The position numbers and the translations under genes are program-made. The notes beneath the pieces were generated by a model. That model made no database searches and was not told the origin of the DNA. It saw nothing but the letters and a program-made list of their open reading frames with translations. Shown here piece after piece: positions 9,510-18,469 of a DNA stretch of 64,000 nt (position 1 is its first letter; the number at the start of each line of letters is the position of its first letter). The stretch spans positions 21,001 through 85,000 of the forward strand of contig JAKFVN010000007.1 of NCBI GenBank assembly GCA_021732145.1, written 5' to 3'. The stretch comes from Alphaproteobacteria bacterium (GTDB lineage Bacteria > Pseudomonadota > Alphaproteobacteria > UBA9219 > RGZA01).

Positions 9510-10727
9510 TTATTTGTAGAGATATTTCGAGGGATCCAGCGCTTCTTTATTGCGGCGGATTTCAAAATGCAGTTGCGGTGTATCAACCCCGCCTGTTGTG
9601 CCAACACTACCCAGCAAATCACCCTTCGCTACCACAATATCTTGCTGCACAAACATGCGGTCGAGGTGGGCATAGGTGGTCATAAGACCTGTGGGGTGGC
9701 GTACCAGCACAACATTGCCATAACCCGGAATATCGCTGCCCGCATAGGCCACCGTGCCGCCATCTGCGGCCACCACGGGCGTTCCGCGTGGCACGCCAAT
9801 GTTGATGCCATCATTGTTCAGGCCGTTTGATTTAGGGCCAAAGGTTGAAATAACCGTGCCATTCACAGGCCAGATGAAATTTTTTGGCTCCACGCCTTTT
9901 TCAATCCGGCTATGCATTCCGCCATCATCCTTTAGCGCCTCAACTTTCTTTGGTTCCGGTGCTTTTAGCTGCGGCGGAATAACAGCAACCTTTGGCTGCG
10001 GCAATGGTTCGCTTGCCTCATCATTCGGGTCTGGTTTTATTTTTCCGTTTTTATCGCGCGGCACATATGTGCTTGCTGATACTTTTGGCGTTACCAGTTT
10101 TTCGGCAACTGCTTTTTCGGGAAGCGTTTTATCCGGAACAGCGACATTCACGGCAGTGTTTGGATGCTTGCCCACTGCAAGGCGCTGGTTTTTTGAATCA
10201 AACACCATCGGCTGCAAATTCAGCGCGCTGGTTGGCGTTTGCGGGGCTGCATCAAATTGCTGGTTGGCTGCATCCTGCAATGCTGATGGCGAGCCATTTA
10301 AGCGCGGGGCATAGGGCGTATCATCCGCCAATTCCCCTGCCCGCTGCGACGTAATGGGCTCCGGTGCAACCTGCGTATAGGTGGTTTTGGGCTTGCCGGA
10401 ATGCTTTTTCTTATAGTCTTTCTCATTCTCCGCCGCCACGGGGCCCAGTTCGACCGATGGCAAATCGCTGTCGGATGCAGGCAGGCGCAACGTGCTGCCT
10501 GACGTTAGCTGATATGGCGCTTGCAGGCGGTTTAAATCAATCAACTCGCGCATCGAGGCCTTGTTGCGGCGCGCGAAGCTGTACAGTGTTTCGCCCTGCT
10601 GCACGGTAACCGTTCGCCCGGGCTTGATGCTGACGGTTGAGGTTGGCGCGCTGCGCGGCGGCGCTGCGCATGCGGACAACACCAACACGGCAGTCATCAA
10701 GATGTATAAAGGAGCATTGCGCAACAT
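9510..10727 (-). CDS. nlpD: LysM and M23-domain lipoprotein, NlpD-like murein hydrolase activator
   Basis: An envelope lipoprotein of 405 residues. The signal peptide ends in the lipobox VLSAC, with Cys20 as the lipid site. A LysM peptidoglycan-binding domain follows (TVQQGETLYSFARRNKASM, about residues 42-85), then a long Pro/Ala/Lys-rich linker and a C-terminal M23 domain from about residue 285 (FIWPVNGTVISTFGPKSNG). The first zinc-ligand motif HxxxD of active M23 enzymes reads NDGINIG here, so one histidine is missing, while YAHLD and LHFEI remain. The same loss occurs in NlpD/EnvC activators of amidases, so this protein probably switches on an amidase at the septum. It follows serS by 28 bases. 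In many alphaproteobacteria surE and pcm lie between them. Confidence 0.85.
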   Translation of the reverse strand: MLRNAPLYILMTAVLVLSACAAPPRSAPTSTVSIKPGRTVTVQQGETLYSFARRNKASMRELIDLNRLQAPYQLTSGSTLRLPASDSDLPSVELGPVAAENEKDYKKKHSGKPKTTYTQVAPEPITSQRAGELADDTPYAPRLNGSPSALQDAANQQFDAAPQTPTSALNLQPMVFDSKNQRLAVGKHPNTAVNVAVPDKTLPEKAVAEKLVTPKVSASTYVPRDKNGKIKPDPNDEASEPLPQPKVAVIPPQLKAPEPKKVEALKDDGGMHSRIEKGVEPKNFIWPVNGTVISTFGPKSNGLNNDGINIGVPRGTPVVAADGGTVAYAGSDIPGYGNVVLVRHPTGLMTTYAHLDRMFVQQDIVVAKGDLLGSVGTTGGVDTPQLHFEIRRNKEALDPSKYLYK

Positions 10728-10755
10728 GAGCCTTAAGGGTTAAGCGATGGAAATT

Positions 10756-12093
10756 TTATAACGTAATTTTTTCCAGACCGCCCATGTAAGGTTTCAAGGC
10801 AGATGGAATCAAAACGCTTCCATCATCTTGCTGATAATTTTCAAGAACCGCAATCAGCGCGCGGCCCACAGCAACGCCCGACCCGTTTAGTGTATGTAAA
10901 AACTGCGTATTTTTATCACCCTTGGCGCGGAATCGCGCCTTCATGCGGCGTGCTTGGAAATCGCCGCAATTGGAACATGACGAAATTTCGCGGTATGCAT
11001 TTTGTCCCGGCAACCATGCTTCGATGTCATAGGTTTTCTTGGCCGAAAAACCTATATCGCCGGTGCACAGCAACACGGTGCGGAATGGGATTTCCAGCTT
11101 CTTTAAAATGGTTTCCGCGGCATCCGTCATGCGGTCATGCTCGGCATTCGATTGCTCTGGCGTGGTGATGCTGACCAGCTCAACCTTGTAGAATTGATGC
11201 TGGCGGATCATGCCGCGCGTATCGCGCCCCGCTGCACCCGCTTCGGCGCGGAAACACGGCGTACGCGCCACAAAACGATATGGCAGGCTTTCAGCTTCCA
11301 CAATGCTGTCATAGACGATGTTGGTCAGCGGCACTTCGGCGGTTGGGATAAGCCAGAGAGGCGGCGCAACCCTGATATCACCATCATTTGCCCAATTTTT
11401 TGCTACAGCCGTAGGAATTGAAGCGTAACCTGCATAAGTTGAAAACTGATCATCTGAAAATTTAGGAAATTGCCCTGTACCAAACATCATTTCCGGGCGC
11501 ACCATCAACGGCGGGGAGATTTCGGTATAGCCAAAATCACGCGTATGCACATCAAGCATGAAGTTGCCAAGCGCGCGTTCCAGCTGCGCCAATTGACCCT
11601 TTAAAATGGTAAAGCGCGCGCCCGACATTTTGGCGGCATTATCAAAATCCATCAGCTTCAATTTTTCGCCAATGTCATAATGTTCCTTGGCTGAATTCAT
11701 GCGGCGGGGTTCCCCCACTTTGCGCAGTTCCAGATTAGCTTTTTCATCCTTGCCATAGGGCACATCATCTGCTGGCACATTTGGTAATGTGGAAAGCAAC
11801 TTATCAATTTTTTCCGCAGCAACGAGTTCTTCATCTTCGAGTGCAGGAACAAGCGTTTTAAGCTTCGCAACCTCTTCGGTAAGCTCGGTTGCATCCCCGC
11901 CACTGCGCTTCATATAGCCAATTTGCTTAGATAATTCGTTACGTCTTGCCAGCATTTCCTGTAACTGGGTTTGGATGGCGCGGCGTTCCGCGTCCAGCTT
12001 TACAACTTCGGCGGCTTGGGGCGGCAAATTACGGCGTTCCAACCCATTATCCAGAACTTTTGGATTATCGCGGATGAGTTTTATATCGTGCAT
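10756..12093 (-). CDS. serS: seryl-tRNA synthetase
   Basis: Charges tRNA-Ser with serine in the cytoplasm; a class II synthetase. The protein has 445 residues, a normal length. The N-terminal long helical hairpin that grips the tRNA variable arm spans about residues 30-105. Motif 2 contains [20 protein letters not shown] and motif 3 contains [19 protein letters not shown]. It is the fourth gene of the tatA-tatB-tatC-serS run, six bases behind tatC, which is the usual alphaproteobacterial arrangement. Confidence 0.97.
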   Translation of the reverse strand: MHDIKLIRDNPKVLDNGLERRNLPPQAAEVVKLDAERRAIQTQLQEMLARRNELSKQIGYMKRSGGDATELTEEVAKLKTLVPALEDEELVAAEKIDKLLSTLPNVPADDVPYGKDEKANLELRKVGEPRRMNSAKEHYDIGEKLKLMDFDNAAKMSGARFTILKGQLAQLERALGNFMLDVHTRDFGYTEISPPLMVRPEMMFGTGQFPKFSDDQFSTYAGYASIPTAVAKNWANDGDIRVAPPLWLIPTAEVPLTNIVYDSIVEAESLPYRFVARTPCFRAEAGAAGRDTRGMIRQHQFYKVELVSITTPEQSNAEHDRMTDAAETILKKLEIPFRTVLLCTGDIGFSAKKTYDIEAWLPGQNAYREISSCSNCGDFQARRMKARFRAKGDKNTQFLHTLNGSGVAVGRALIAVLENYQQDDGSVLIPSALKPYMGGLEKITL

Positions 12094-12099
12094 TTCAAA

Positions 12100-12906
12100 T
12101 CAAACCTTTACTACGTCCCGGGCCTTGGCCGCCTTCTTTTTATCAATCACACCAGCAATCACTATGGCTACTTCATAAAGCAGGCAGAGCGGTATGGCTA
12201 GGGAGAGCTGACTAATCACGTCTGGCGGCGTTAAAACCGCAGCTAGGATGAAGTTGATGACAATCGCAAAACGACGAAATTTCTTTAATTGCTCCGCGCC
12301 CAATATGCCCAGATGCACCAGCAGGATAAGCCCCAGCGGCAGTTCAAACGCAAAGCCAAACGCCAAAATCATCGACATCGCCAAACTCAGGTAATCCCCC
12401 ACCCGCGCTTCCAGTTGAATGGGAAGCCCAGCCGCGCCGCTGCTGTTTTCAAAGCTGAGGAAGAAATGCCATGCCGCCGGAAACACAAAATAATAAGCAG
12501 CAGCCGCGCCCGCATAAAACAGAAATGGTGTCAGGAATAAATATGGGCGGATGATATTTTTTTCATTGGCATAAAGCCCCGGTGCCATGAAGCGCCAAAT
12601 TTGAATAAGGATGAATGGCGCGGTGATGAAAAAACCGGCCCATACCGCAACCCCCATATAGGTAAAGAATGCTTCGGTAAGATTTGTATAAATCAGGCGG
12701 CGCGGCATGTCCGCGCCCTGCGCTTTCATCGCCTCCGCCAGCGGGGCAACCAGAAAGCTGTAAATATCCTGCGCAACGAAATAGCTGCCGGCGATAGCAA
12801 TAAATAACGCTGCTATGCACCATACCAAACGGTTGCGCAGTTCCACCAGATGCGCAAGAAGCGGCATTTCATCTTTCTTTACAGGTTCAGGCGGGAAATC
12901 GGTCAT
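12100..12906 (-). CDS. tatC: Sec-independent protein translocase TatC
   Basis: The membrane core of the twin-arginine export system, which recognises folded substrates with RR signal peptides. The 268-residue protein has six hydrophobic segments. The N-terminal region MPLLAHLVELRNRLVWCI is the conserved cytoplasmic head that binds the signal peptide, and the periplasmic/TM3 segment FLTPFLFYAGAAAAYYFVFP is typical. The highly charged C-terminus is cytoplasmic. The start overlaps the tatB stop by four bases, so the two are translationally coupled. Confidence 0.96.
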   Translation of the reverse strand: MTDFPPEPVKKDEMPLLAHLVELRNRLVWCIAALFIAIAGSYFVAQDIYSFLVAPLAEAMKAQGADMPRRLIYTNLTEAFFTYMGVAVWAGFFITAPFILIQIWRFMAPGLYANEKNIIRPYLFLTPFLFYAGAAAAYYFVFPAAWHFFLSFENSSGAAGLPIQLEARVGDYLSLAMSMILAFGFAFELPLGLILLVHLGILGAEQLKKFRRFAIVINFILAAVLTPPDVISQLSLAIPLCLLYEVAIVIAGVIDKKKAAKARDVVKV

Positions 12907-13244
12907 GATGAAGGCTTCTTGTCTTTTGCGGCCGCTGCAATATGCGCTTCATCTTCCTGCTGGTCGGCCTTTGCATCTACTTTTTGCACTTCGGCCTTGG
13001 TTACATCGACGCCGTATTTTTCAAAGGTCTTTTTCTGGATATCGTCGGCTTCGCGCTGCATTGATGCCATGTCAACCTGATTGGGCAAATCATCCCAGTG
13101 CTTTTGGAAATCATGCATCATCAGGCGCGCCTTGCGTGACCATGCCCCCGCCTGCCGCATCAATGGCGGAATATCCTTTGGCCCTATCGCAATAACGGCG
13201 ACCGCGCCAATCAACAATAACTCTGGCCAGGCAAGTCCAAGCAT
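12903..13244 (-). CDS. tatB: Sec-independent protein translocase TatB
   Basis: A 113-residue single-span membrane protein of the Tat receptor complex. The N-terminal helix LAWPELLLIGAVAVIAIGPK is followed by the hinge DIPPLMRQAGAWSRKARLM and a long amphipathic, charged tail rich in Lys, Asp and Ala. The Glu in PELLLIG is the polar residue characteristic of TatB. It lies 18 bases after tatA and overlaps tatC. Confidence 0.93.
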   Translation of the reverse strand: MLGLAWPELLLIGAVAVIAIGPKDIPPLMRQAGAWSRKARLMMHDFQKHWDDLPNQVDMASMQREADDIQKKTFEKYGVDVTKAEVQKVDAKADQQEDEAHIAAAAKDKKPSS

Positions 13245-13262
13245 GATGATGTCCGAATTATT

Positions 13263-13436
13263 TTACTTCTTATCGTCGGGAAGTTTCTTGTTTTCCCCGT
13301 CCTTGCCTTCAAGGCCTTCTTTGAAGCTGCGGATGCCCTTGCCCAAATCGCCCATCACGTTTGGAAGCTTTCCAGCGCCAAACACGATAAGGATGACCGC
13401 AAGAACAATCAGTAAATGCCAGAAGCTAAGACCCAT
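13263..13436 (-). CDS. tatA: Sec-independent protein translocase TatA
   Basis: A short gene of 57 codons read from the minus strand. The product begins MGLSFWHLLIVLAVILIVFG, continues with the hinge AGKLPNVMGDLGKGIRSFKE and ends in a charged Lys/Asp tail. The FGxGKLP motif and the short amphipathic helix identify TatA, which forms the variable translocation pore. It is near the lower size limit for TatA. Order tatA-tatB-tatC-serS is the standard alphaproteobacterial one. The upstream neighbours scpA-scpB, which usually precede tatA in this class, are absent here and lie about 37 kb away at 50.1-51.6 kb. Confidence 0.93.
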   Translation of the reverse strand: MGLSFWHLLIVLAVILIVFGAGKLPNVMGDLGKGIRSFKEGLEGKDGENKKLPDDKK

Positions 13437-13467
13437 GCAATTGCCTTTTCCTAATTAATCGTCACCA

Positions 13468-14520
13468 TTAATCGTCACCGTCAGCGTAATGGCCTTTATA
13501 GCCTGCAAGCCTGTCGGCAATTTGATATGCGGCGTTACGTACAGCCTGCATGGTCATGTCATTGAGGTTGCCCCAGTTGCCTTCAAACCGCGCAAGGCCG
13601 GAGAATGTGCGCGGGCGCGACCCCGACCCTTCGGCACCGCTGATATGATCGTCGCTGTCTGCGCGGAAGGTTTCAACGGCAAGGATAGCCCCATTATTGC
13701 GAACCAGCATCGCCGTGCCTTCAACCACAACGGTACGTGTACCGCCACCAAGTATGCCTGCCAAAATCGGGCCTTCTTCACGCGGCGATAAACGCATATG
13801 CGCATCAACCAGCAAGTACGCCTCCGCACCGATGCGATGGGTGATTTCGCCGATGGCGCGGCGCATTGGCTGGGTTGCCCAGCGGTTGTCATCCGCGCCG
13901 CCCAGAACCGTCATGGATGGGGTTGATAAATTTGTGCCAAATTCAAGCTGCGGGAATATGCGGGTGTTCGCGCTGCTTACGATATCCTGCTGGTCTTGAT
14001 TGATGGTGGGCGTGCGGTTCAGCGACGGCATCAGGTTATATTGCGATGGCGTGCGTTCATTCGACGTAAACGTGCCGGCTGGCTTTTGGGTGTGCAGCAT
14101 CGTCAGTTTCTTCATATTATTCGCAAGGAACTTGAACTCCGCGCCGCTTTGCAGATTGGTCAGGATTTCAGGATTATTGGCGATATACAAATCTTCGTAA
14201 TCGGTTTCACGCGTATAGGCCACACGGCTTACGGCAGGATTCACAACATTAAAGCCCTTAAGCAGCAGGTATTCGAAAATTTCATTTTCAAGCTTGGTGA
14301 GCGCGCGAACAATATGCCCCTGCGCCAAGGGCAGCATTTCATGCGTTTCACTTGGGCGCGCGGTGACCGATGCCAGCGCAATGCTGCGAACCGCGGCGAC
14401 TTCGCGCGGTGATGCATCGAGTGTGATGTTGCGATAACCGGAACCACATGCAGTCAGACTTGCCAAAAAAACGATACTGAAAATCACACGTATCGGGCGA
14501 AGCGTTAAGCGAATAGACAT
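13468..14520 (-). CDS. lipoprotein of unknown function
   Basis: A 350-residue protein with a signal peptide ending in the lipobox SLTACGSG (Cys25), so it should be anchored in the outer or inner membrane facing the periplasm. The mature part has no family I recognise. It contains ITLDASPREVAAVRSIALAS near the N-terminus, a long polar middle rich in Asn and Thr (about 145-215), and a more conserved-looking region LVDAHMRLSPREEGPILAGI followed by a Gly-rich GGGTRTVVVEG. It sits 31 bases upstream of tatA on the same strand, so it may share a transcript with the tat genes. Export would be through Sec, since the signal lacks a twin arginine motif of the Tat type. Confidence 0.75.
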   Translation of the reverse strand: MSIRLTLRPIRVIFSIVFLASLTACGSGYRNITLDASPREVAAVRSIALASVTARPSETHEMLPLAQGHIVRALTKLENEIFEYLLLKGFNVVNPAVSRVAYTRETDYEDLYIANNPEILTNLQSGAEFKFLANNMKKLTMLHTQKPAGTFTSNERTPSQYNLMPSLNRTPTINQDQQDIVSSANTRIFPQLEFGTNLSTPSMTVLGGADDNRWATQPMRRAIGEITHRIGAEAYLLVDAHMRLSPREEGPILAGILGGGTRTVVVEGTAMLVRNNGAILAVETFRADSDDHISGAEGSGSRPRTFSGLARFEGNWGNLNDMTMQAVRNAAYQIADRLAGYKGHYADGDD

Positions 14521-14796
14521 GGGATCCTCATCAAATTTTACTGGGATTTAGGGAAACAAACTGAAAAAGCTTACGAAGGCAACGGAATCAGATACATCAA
14601 GGCGGTAACTAGCTATGGCATTCGCATAATGCACAGGCAAGAAAATTATGTATTTTTTGCAGGCCGATTTGCGCGGAAGCCTTTGATTCACTAACCTATT
14701 TACATCTTGTTAATAATTGAAGCCCATAGTTTAGGATAAGGACTGTCAGATTTATTGGGCTATATTGATTTCAATTAGTCAGGAAAGAAACACGCC

Positions 14797-15132
14797 ATGC
14801 CTTATGTAATTCGCGATGCAGACGGTAAAGTATCAAAAGTAAGCGTTCGCCCTATTCCCGGCGCAGATATGCTGCCCCATGATCATGCTGATGTGCTGAC
14901 TTTCATGCAGGCCAAAGGCATTGAAACCAAGATTATCGCAGAATCCATCAGCGAATTGCGCAGAACCGACAGTGAAATGTCCCGCGCCGTTGAAGACGTG
15001 ATTACCGCCCTGCTGAAAAAAAATATCCTGAAGATGACGGATTTGCCAAAAGCGGTTCAAGACCGCATCGCCTTCCGCGTGAAGATGCGCATGCAAATCC
15101 AGGAAACCTACGACCGCGCATCGCAAAGATAA
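14797..15132 (+). CDS. small conserved protein of unknown function
   Basis: A soluble 111-residue protein starting MPYVIRDADGKVSKVSVRPI. This opening resembles a family of short proteobacterial proteins sometimes mislabelled as tryptophan synthase beta-like; I see no catalytic feature of that enzyme. The second half (LPKAVQDRIAFRVKMRMQIQ) is predicted helical. An AGGAAAG ribosome binding site lies about nine bases before the ATG. The 276-base gap upstream separates it from the divergent lipoprotein gene and holds AT-rich promoter-like sequence but no clear structure. It is convergent with the J-domain-like gene, seven bases apart. Confidence 0.65.
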   Translation: MPYVIRDADGKVSKVSVRPIPGADMLPHDHADVLTFMQAKGIETKIIAESISELRRTDSEMSRAVEDVITALLKKNILKMTDLPKAVQDRIAFRVKMRMQIQETYDRASQR

Positions 15133-15139
15133 TTCGGGG

Positions 15140-16522
15140 CTAATCAATAAAGCAAATATCGTTGGCGTTTGGTTGCCCTGCATGACGCATGTGTACCGGG
15201 CGTACTGCAACGCGCGGTTGCGCATCCTTGATTACGGCAGCAAGTTTATCATGGACATCCTGCTGGCTGCTTTTATTGCGGCGTTTATTGGCTGCTTCCA
15301 ACCCGCTTAATAAATCATGGGAAATCATTCCCTTTTCCAGCATCACATCTAATAGCTCAGTGTATTTCATGCCCTTGGGGTCTACTCCTGCTGGGTGGTG
15401 ATAAAGCTTATGTACAAGGCCCTTTATGGCAGCAGGCCCTAAATCTGCGCGCACAGTCACCACATCAATCGCTTGCTTCACCAGCATACCGCCATCGCCT
15501 TGCGGTGAATTTTCGCGGAAGCAATAACGTTCAAACTCATCATACGTAAACGCATCAGGATTTAGCGTGACGACCGCGCTGAATAAATTGAAGGCCTGCG
15601 TTTCTTCGGTGGTGCGCGTTGAATGCGCCAGCCCATCAAACACATATTTGCTGATGTTGTCGGTAAAGACTTTCGTGAAGGCAAGTGCGGGGTTTTGATA
15701 AAGTGCCGCAGCAATATTACCCAAGACCGCGCGGTATTCATGGCGGTAATTATTGATGCGGTTTTGCGTCTGGTTGGCCTTAGCCAGTGCAATCATCCAT
15801 TCGGCTTTAAAATGCCCCGCATCCACTTCAGCAAAATATTTGGCCAGCACATCCACATCCTTGGGATGTTCCAGCATGTCTGTAATCAGCGCCGCGAGTT
15901 CGCGGTTCTTGGCATCCGCAATCTCGGTATACAGCATGGGGTGCTTGATAACCGTTGCAGCACCGGGGTTTTTAGCCTCCGCGCGGAAGCTTTGCGCAGA
16001 TGATTTCGCAAGGTCTTGTTCCTGCTCTATCAACCGGTTTTTTCTAATGGCATACATCGCGCTTAAAATATCATCCGGCGTCATGGTGGACATGACCACT
16101 TCTGCATCCGCATGGCTTTCCAACGGATGCAGGCGTGATAATTCGGCGCTAATCCATTCCACTTCCTGACGCGTCACGCCAAATTCAACGGCAATGCGCT
16201 TAAAGGTGATTTCCAGCTTGTTGGTAAGTTCGCCGTCCTTATCAACCGGCTGCGCAATGCCAAGACCCACTTCGACCAGCAAGCGCACAACTTCCAGAAT
16301 GGCTTCGGCGCGCAGCGGTAGATAAACCGCGTCATACCCCGCGTGGGTCGCTTCGTTGCGCAAGATTTCATATGCATCGGCTTTCTGGCGGAATTCGGCG
16401 TAACCTTCGATGGTGCTTAAGTCACGGTTGGCTTTGGCCAAGCGGAATGCTTCGTGAATCTCGGCGCGTGACGCGTAGGGGTGCGTACCCAGCACCGCAT
16501 AATATGACCTTTGTTCCGACAT
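15140..16522 (-). CDS. J-domain-like protein lacking the HPD motif
   Basis: A 460-residue protein. Residues about 5-65 (SYYAVLGTHPYASRAEIHEA, then AEFRQKADAYEILRNEATHA) follow the helix pattern of a DnaJ J-domain, but the HPD tripeptide needed to stimulate Hsp70 is missing: the loop reads AKANRDLSTIEG. The remainder is largely helical, with short predicted repeats and no recognisable family. Without HPD it could dock on DnaK without triggering ATP hydrolysis, or use the fold for another contact; both are inferences. It is leftward and starts about 97 bases beyond the nadE stop, with a strong palindrome in that gap. Confidence 0.6.
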   Translation of the reverse strand: MSEQRSYYAVLGTHPYASRAEIHEAFRLAKANRDLSTIEGYAEFRQKADAYEILRNEATHAGYDAVYLPLRAEAILEVVRLLVEVGLGIAQPVDKDGELTNKLEITFKRIAVEFGVTRQEVEWISAELSRLHPLESHADAEVVMSTMTPDDILSAMYAIRKNRLIEQEQDLAKSSAQSFRAEAKNPGAATVIKHPMLYTEIADAKNRELAALITDMLEHPKDVDVLAKYFAEVDAGHFKAEWMIALAKANQTQNRINNYRHEYRAVLGNIAAALYQNPALAFTKVFTDNISKYVFDGLAHSTRTTEETQAFNLFSAVVTLNPDAFTYDEFERYCFRENSPQGDGGMLVKQAIDVVTVRADLGPAAIKGLVHKLYHHPAGVDPKGMKYTELLDVMLEKGMISHDLLSGLEAANKRRNKSSQQDVHDKLAAVIKDAQPRVAVRPVHMRHAGQPNANDICFID

Positions 16523-16605
16523 TTATGCTCGCAAGGCATGTGTGGAAATATGTAATTGTGTCGGTAATCGTATGCTTAAAGTTTTTCTTAAATACTACCA
16601 AACAT

Positions 16606-16625
16606 GGTTAACTAAACAGTTAACC
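16606..16625. promoter_or_regulatory. 20-bp perfect inverted repeat upstream of the J-domain-like gene
   Basis: GGTTAACT-AAAC-AGTTAACC reads the same on both strands outside its four-base centre. It overlaps the last codon of nadE and lies about 85 bases upstream of the J-domain-like gene, which reads in the same direction. It could be an operator. The paired TTAA halves are eight bases apart, so it is not the canonical seven-base CtrA spacing. Confidence 0.35.
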
Positions 16626-18284
16626 GAAGAATTTGTTGGTAAGCGGATAACGGCGTTCACGGCCAAAGCTATGCGCGGTAATTTTAACACCCGGTGGTGC
16701 CTGGCGGCGTTTATATTCGGAAAACTTCAGCATCTTAAGCACTTTGGTTACTGTCGCTTCATCATGCCCGCGGCCAATAACATCTTTAATGCTCATTTCG
16801 CGTTCCACAAGGCATTGGATAATGTCATCTAACTGTGGATAAGGCGGCAACGTATCTTGATCCACCTGATTAGGCTTTAATTCTGCGCTTGGCGGGCGGG
16901 TAATAATGCGTTCGGGCATGACAAACCCCTGCGGCCCAAGGCCAATCGCGGGCTTATTCACGTTGCGCCATTTGCACAGGCGGAAGACCAGCGTTTTATA
17001 CACGTCTTTAATCAAGGCAAAGCCGCCGCACATATCGCCATAGAGCGTCGCATAGCCCGTCGCCATTTCCGATTTATTTCCGGTTGCCACCACCATGTGA
17101 CCATAGGTGTTGGATAGCGTCATCAAAATCAAACCGCGCAACCGTGATTGCACGTTTTGGTCAGCAATATCCGTATTGAAACCTTTGCTGTGCGGCTTCA
17201 CGGCATTGCCCAAAGCCTTCATGCCTTCTTCAATTGAAATGGTTTTGTATTCACAGCCAAGCATGGTGCTAGCTTTCTGCGCATCTTCCAGACTGTCTTT
17301 CGATGTATAGGGTGATGGCATCATCACATTGATGACTTTGTCTTTGCCCAGCGCATCAACCGCCAGCGCGGAAACCAGCGCGCTATCAATCCCGCCGGAC
17401 ATACCAATCAGCACACCGGGAAAGTTATTTTTCTGTACATAATCGCGCAGCGCCAAAGTGAGCGCGGAATAAATGCTTTCTTCTTCGCTTAATGGTTTTG
17501 GTAATTCCTCTTGGCGCGGAATCCAATGCTCGCCCTGCTTATTCCAATAGGTAAGCTGCACTTTTTCCTGATACTGACCCAGATTGGCGCATTCATCGCC
17601 CTTCGTATTCATCACGAACGAACCGCCGTCAAACAGCAATTCATCCTGCCCGCCCAGTTGGTTGACATAGACAATCGGCAAGCCCGTTTCCTTGATGCGT
17701 GCAGTCATAATCGCGCGTCGTACAAGTGGCTTATCGGTTTCAAACGGGCTGGCATTAATTGTAATCAAAATATTTGCGCCGCGACGTTTTAGGGAAGCCG
17801 CGCGTTCCTTGCTCCACATATCTTCGCATATGGTCACGCCAATGCGCGCGCCTTTAATCAGGAACGGCTCGCCATCATCCTTGCCGCCAAAACTGAAGAC
17901 GCGCTTATCATCAAACACGCCGTAATTCGGCAAATCGAATTTGTACCAGACCTGTTCAATCCTGCCGTTCATCAGCAGCGCAGCCGCATTATACGGATTG
18001 CCACCTTCCGGATTTTTCCAAGGCAAGCCAACAATCATCGCAGCAGAATTTTTGGTAACGAGCGCCAATGCTTCGGCAGCTTTCATGCACGCATCGACAT
18101 AGGACGGACGCAGCGTTAAATCTTCGGGCGGATAAGCGCTGATCGATAATTCGGAGGTCACAATCAAATCAGCGCCTCGCGCTGCTGCGTTTTGATGCGC
18201 GACTTTGATTTTTCCGGCATTCGCCTCAATCCCCCCGATGGTGAGGTTTAATTGGGCCAGCGCGATGATGAGGGGTTCTGACAT
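16620..18284 (-). CDS. nadE: glutamine-dependent NAD+ synthetase
   Basis: Makes NAD+ from deamido-NAD+, ATP and glutamine in the cytoplasm. The 554-residue protein has the two-domain, glutamine-hydrolysing layout. The N-terminal nitrilase-type amidase domain (about 1-260) carries the Glu-Lys-Cys triad in SELSISAYP, WYKFDLPNYGV and VTICEDMWS. The C-terminal synthetase domain has the PP-loop IGMSGGIDSALVSALAVDAL and the later ATGNKSEMATGYATLYGDM motif. It appears monocistronic. Confidence 0.96.
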   Translation of the reverse strand: MSEPLIIALAQLNLTIGGIEANAGKIKVAHQNAAARGADLIVTSELSISAYPPEDLTLRPSYVDACMKAAEALALVTKNSAAMIVGLPWKNPEGGNPYNAAALLMNGRIEQVWYKFDLPNYGVFDDKRVFSFGGKDDGEPFLIKGARIGVTICEDMWSKERAASLKRRGANILITINASPFETDKPLVRRAIMTARIKETGLPIVYVNQLGGQDELLFDGGSFVMNTKGDECANLGQYQEKVQLTYWNKQGEHWIPRQEELPKPLSEEESIYSALTLALRDYVQKNNFPGVLIGMSGGIDSALVSALAVDALGKDKVINVMMPSPYTSKDSLEDAQKASTMLGCEYKTISIEEGMKALGNAVKPHSKGFNTDIADQNVQSRLRGLILMTLSNTYGHMVVATGNKSEMATGYATLYGDMCGGFALIKDVYKTLVFRLCKWRNVNKPAIGLGPQGFVMPERIITRPPSAELKPNQVDQDTLPPYPQLDDIIQCLVEREMSIKDVIGRGHDEATVTKVLKMLKFSEYKRRQAPPGVKITAHSFGRERRYPLTNKFFG

Positions 18285-18381
18285 AAGGATATATTAGAGA
18301 TGCGTAATGCTTTAACACCTGTATTTAAAACTATTTTGGCGCATTTATCAAAATGATGTTTGGATTTGCGTATTTTTTTGC

Positions 18382-18455
18382 TAGTGTGACATCTCGCAAT
18401 TGCTTAATACGCTGCCGTAAAGACACAGTGCAATTGCGAGATATAAGTCACACTA
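18382..18455. repeat. large imperfect hairpin, copy 1 of two adjacent elements
   Basis: The left arm has TAGTGTGAC (18382-18390) and CTCGCAATTGC (18393-18403). The right arm has GCAATTGCGAG (18430-18440) and GTCACACTA (18447-18455). All 20 bases of these blocks pair, separated by asymmetric internal loops (AT versus ATATAA) and a 26-base terminal loop. The ends TAGTGT/ACACTA are shared with the second hairpin 15 bases downstream. It lies between nadE and the DUF4389 gene, with no coding sequence. Its shape suits a palindromic mobile unit (MITE or REPIN-like) or a structured RNA. Confidence 0.7.
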
Positions 18456-18469
18456 ACTTTACAATTCTT

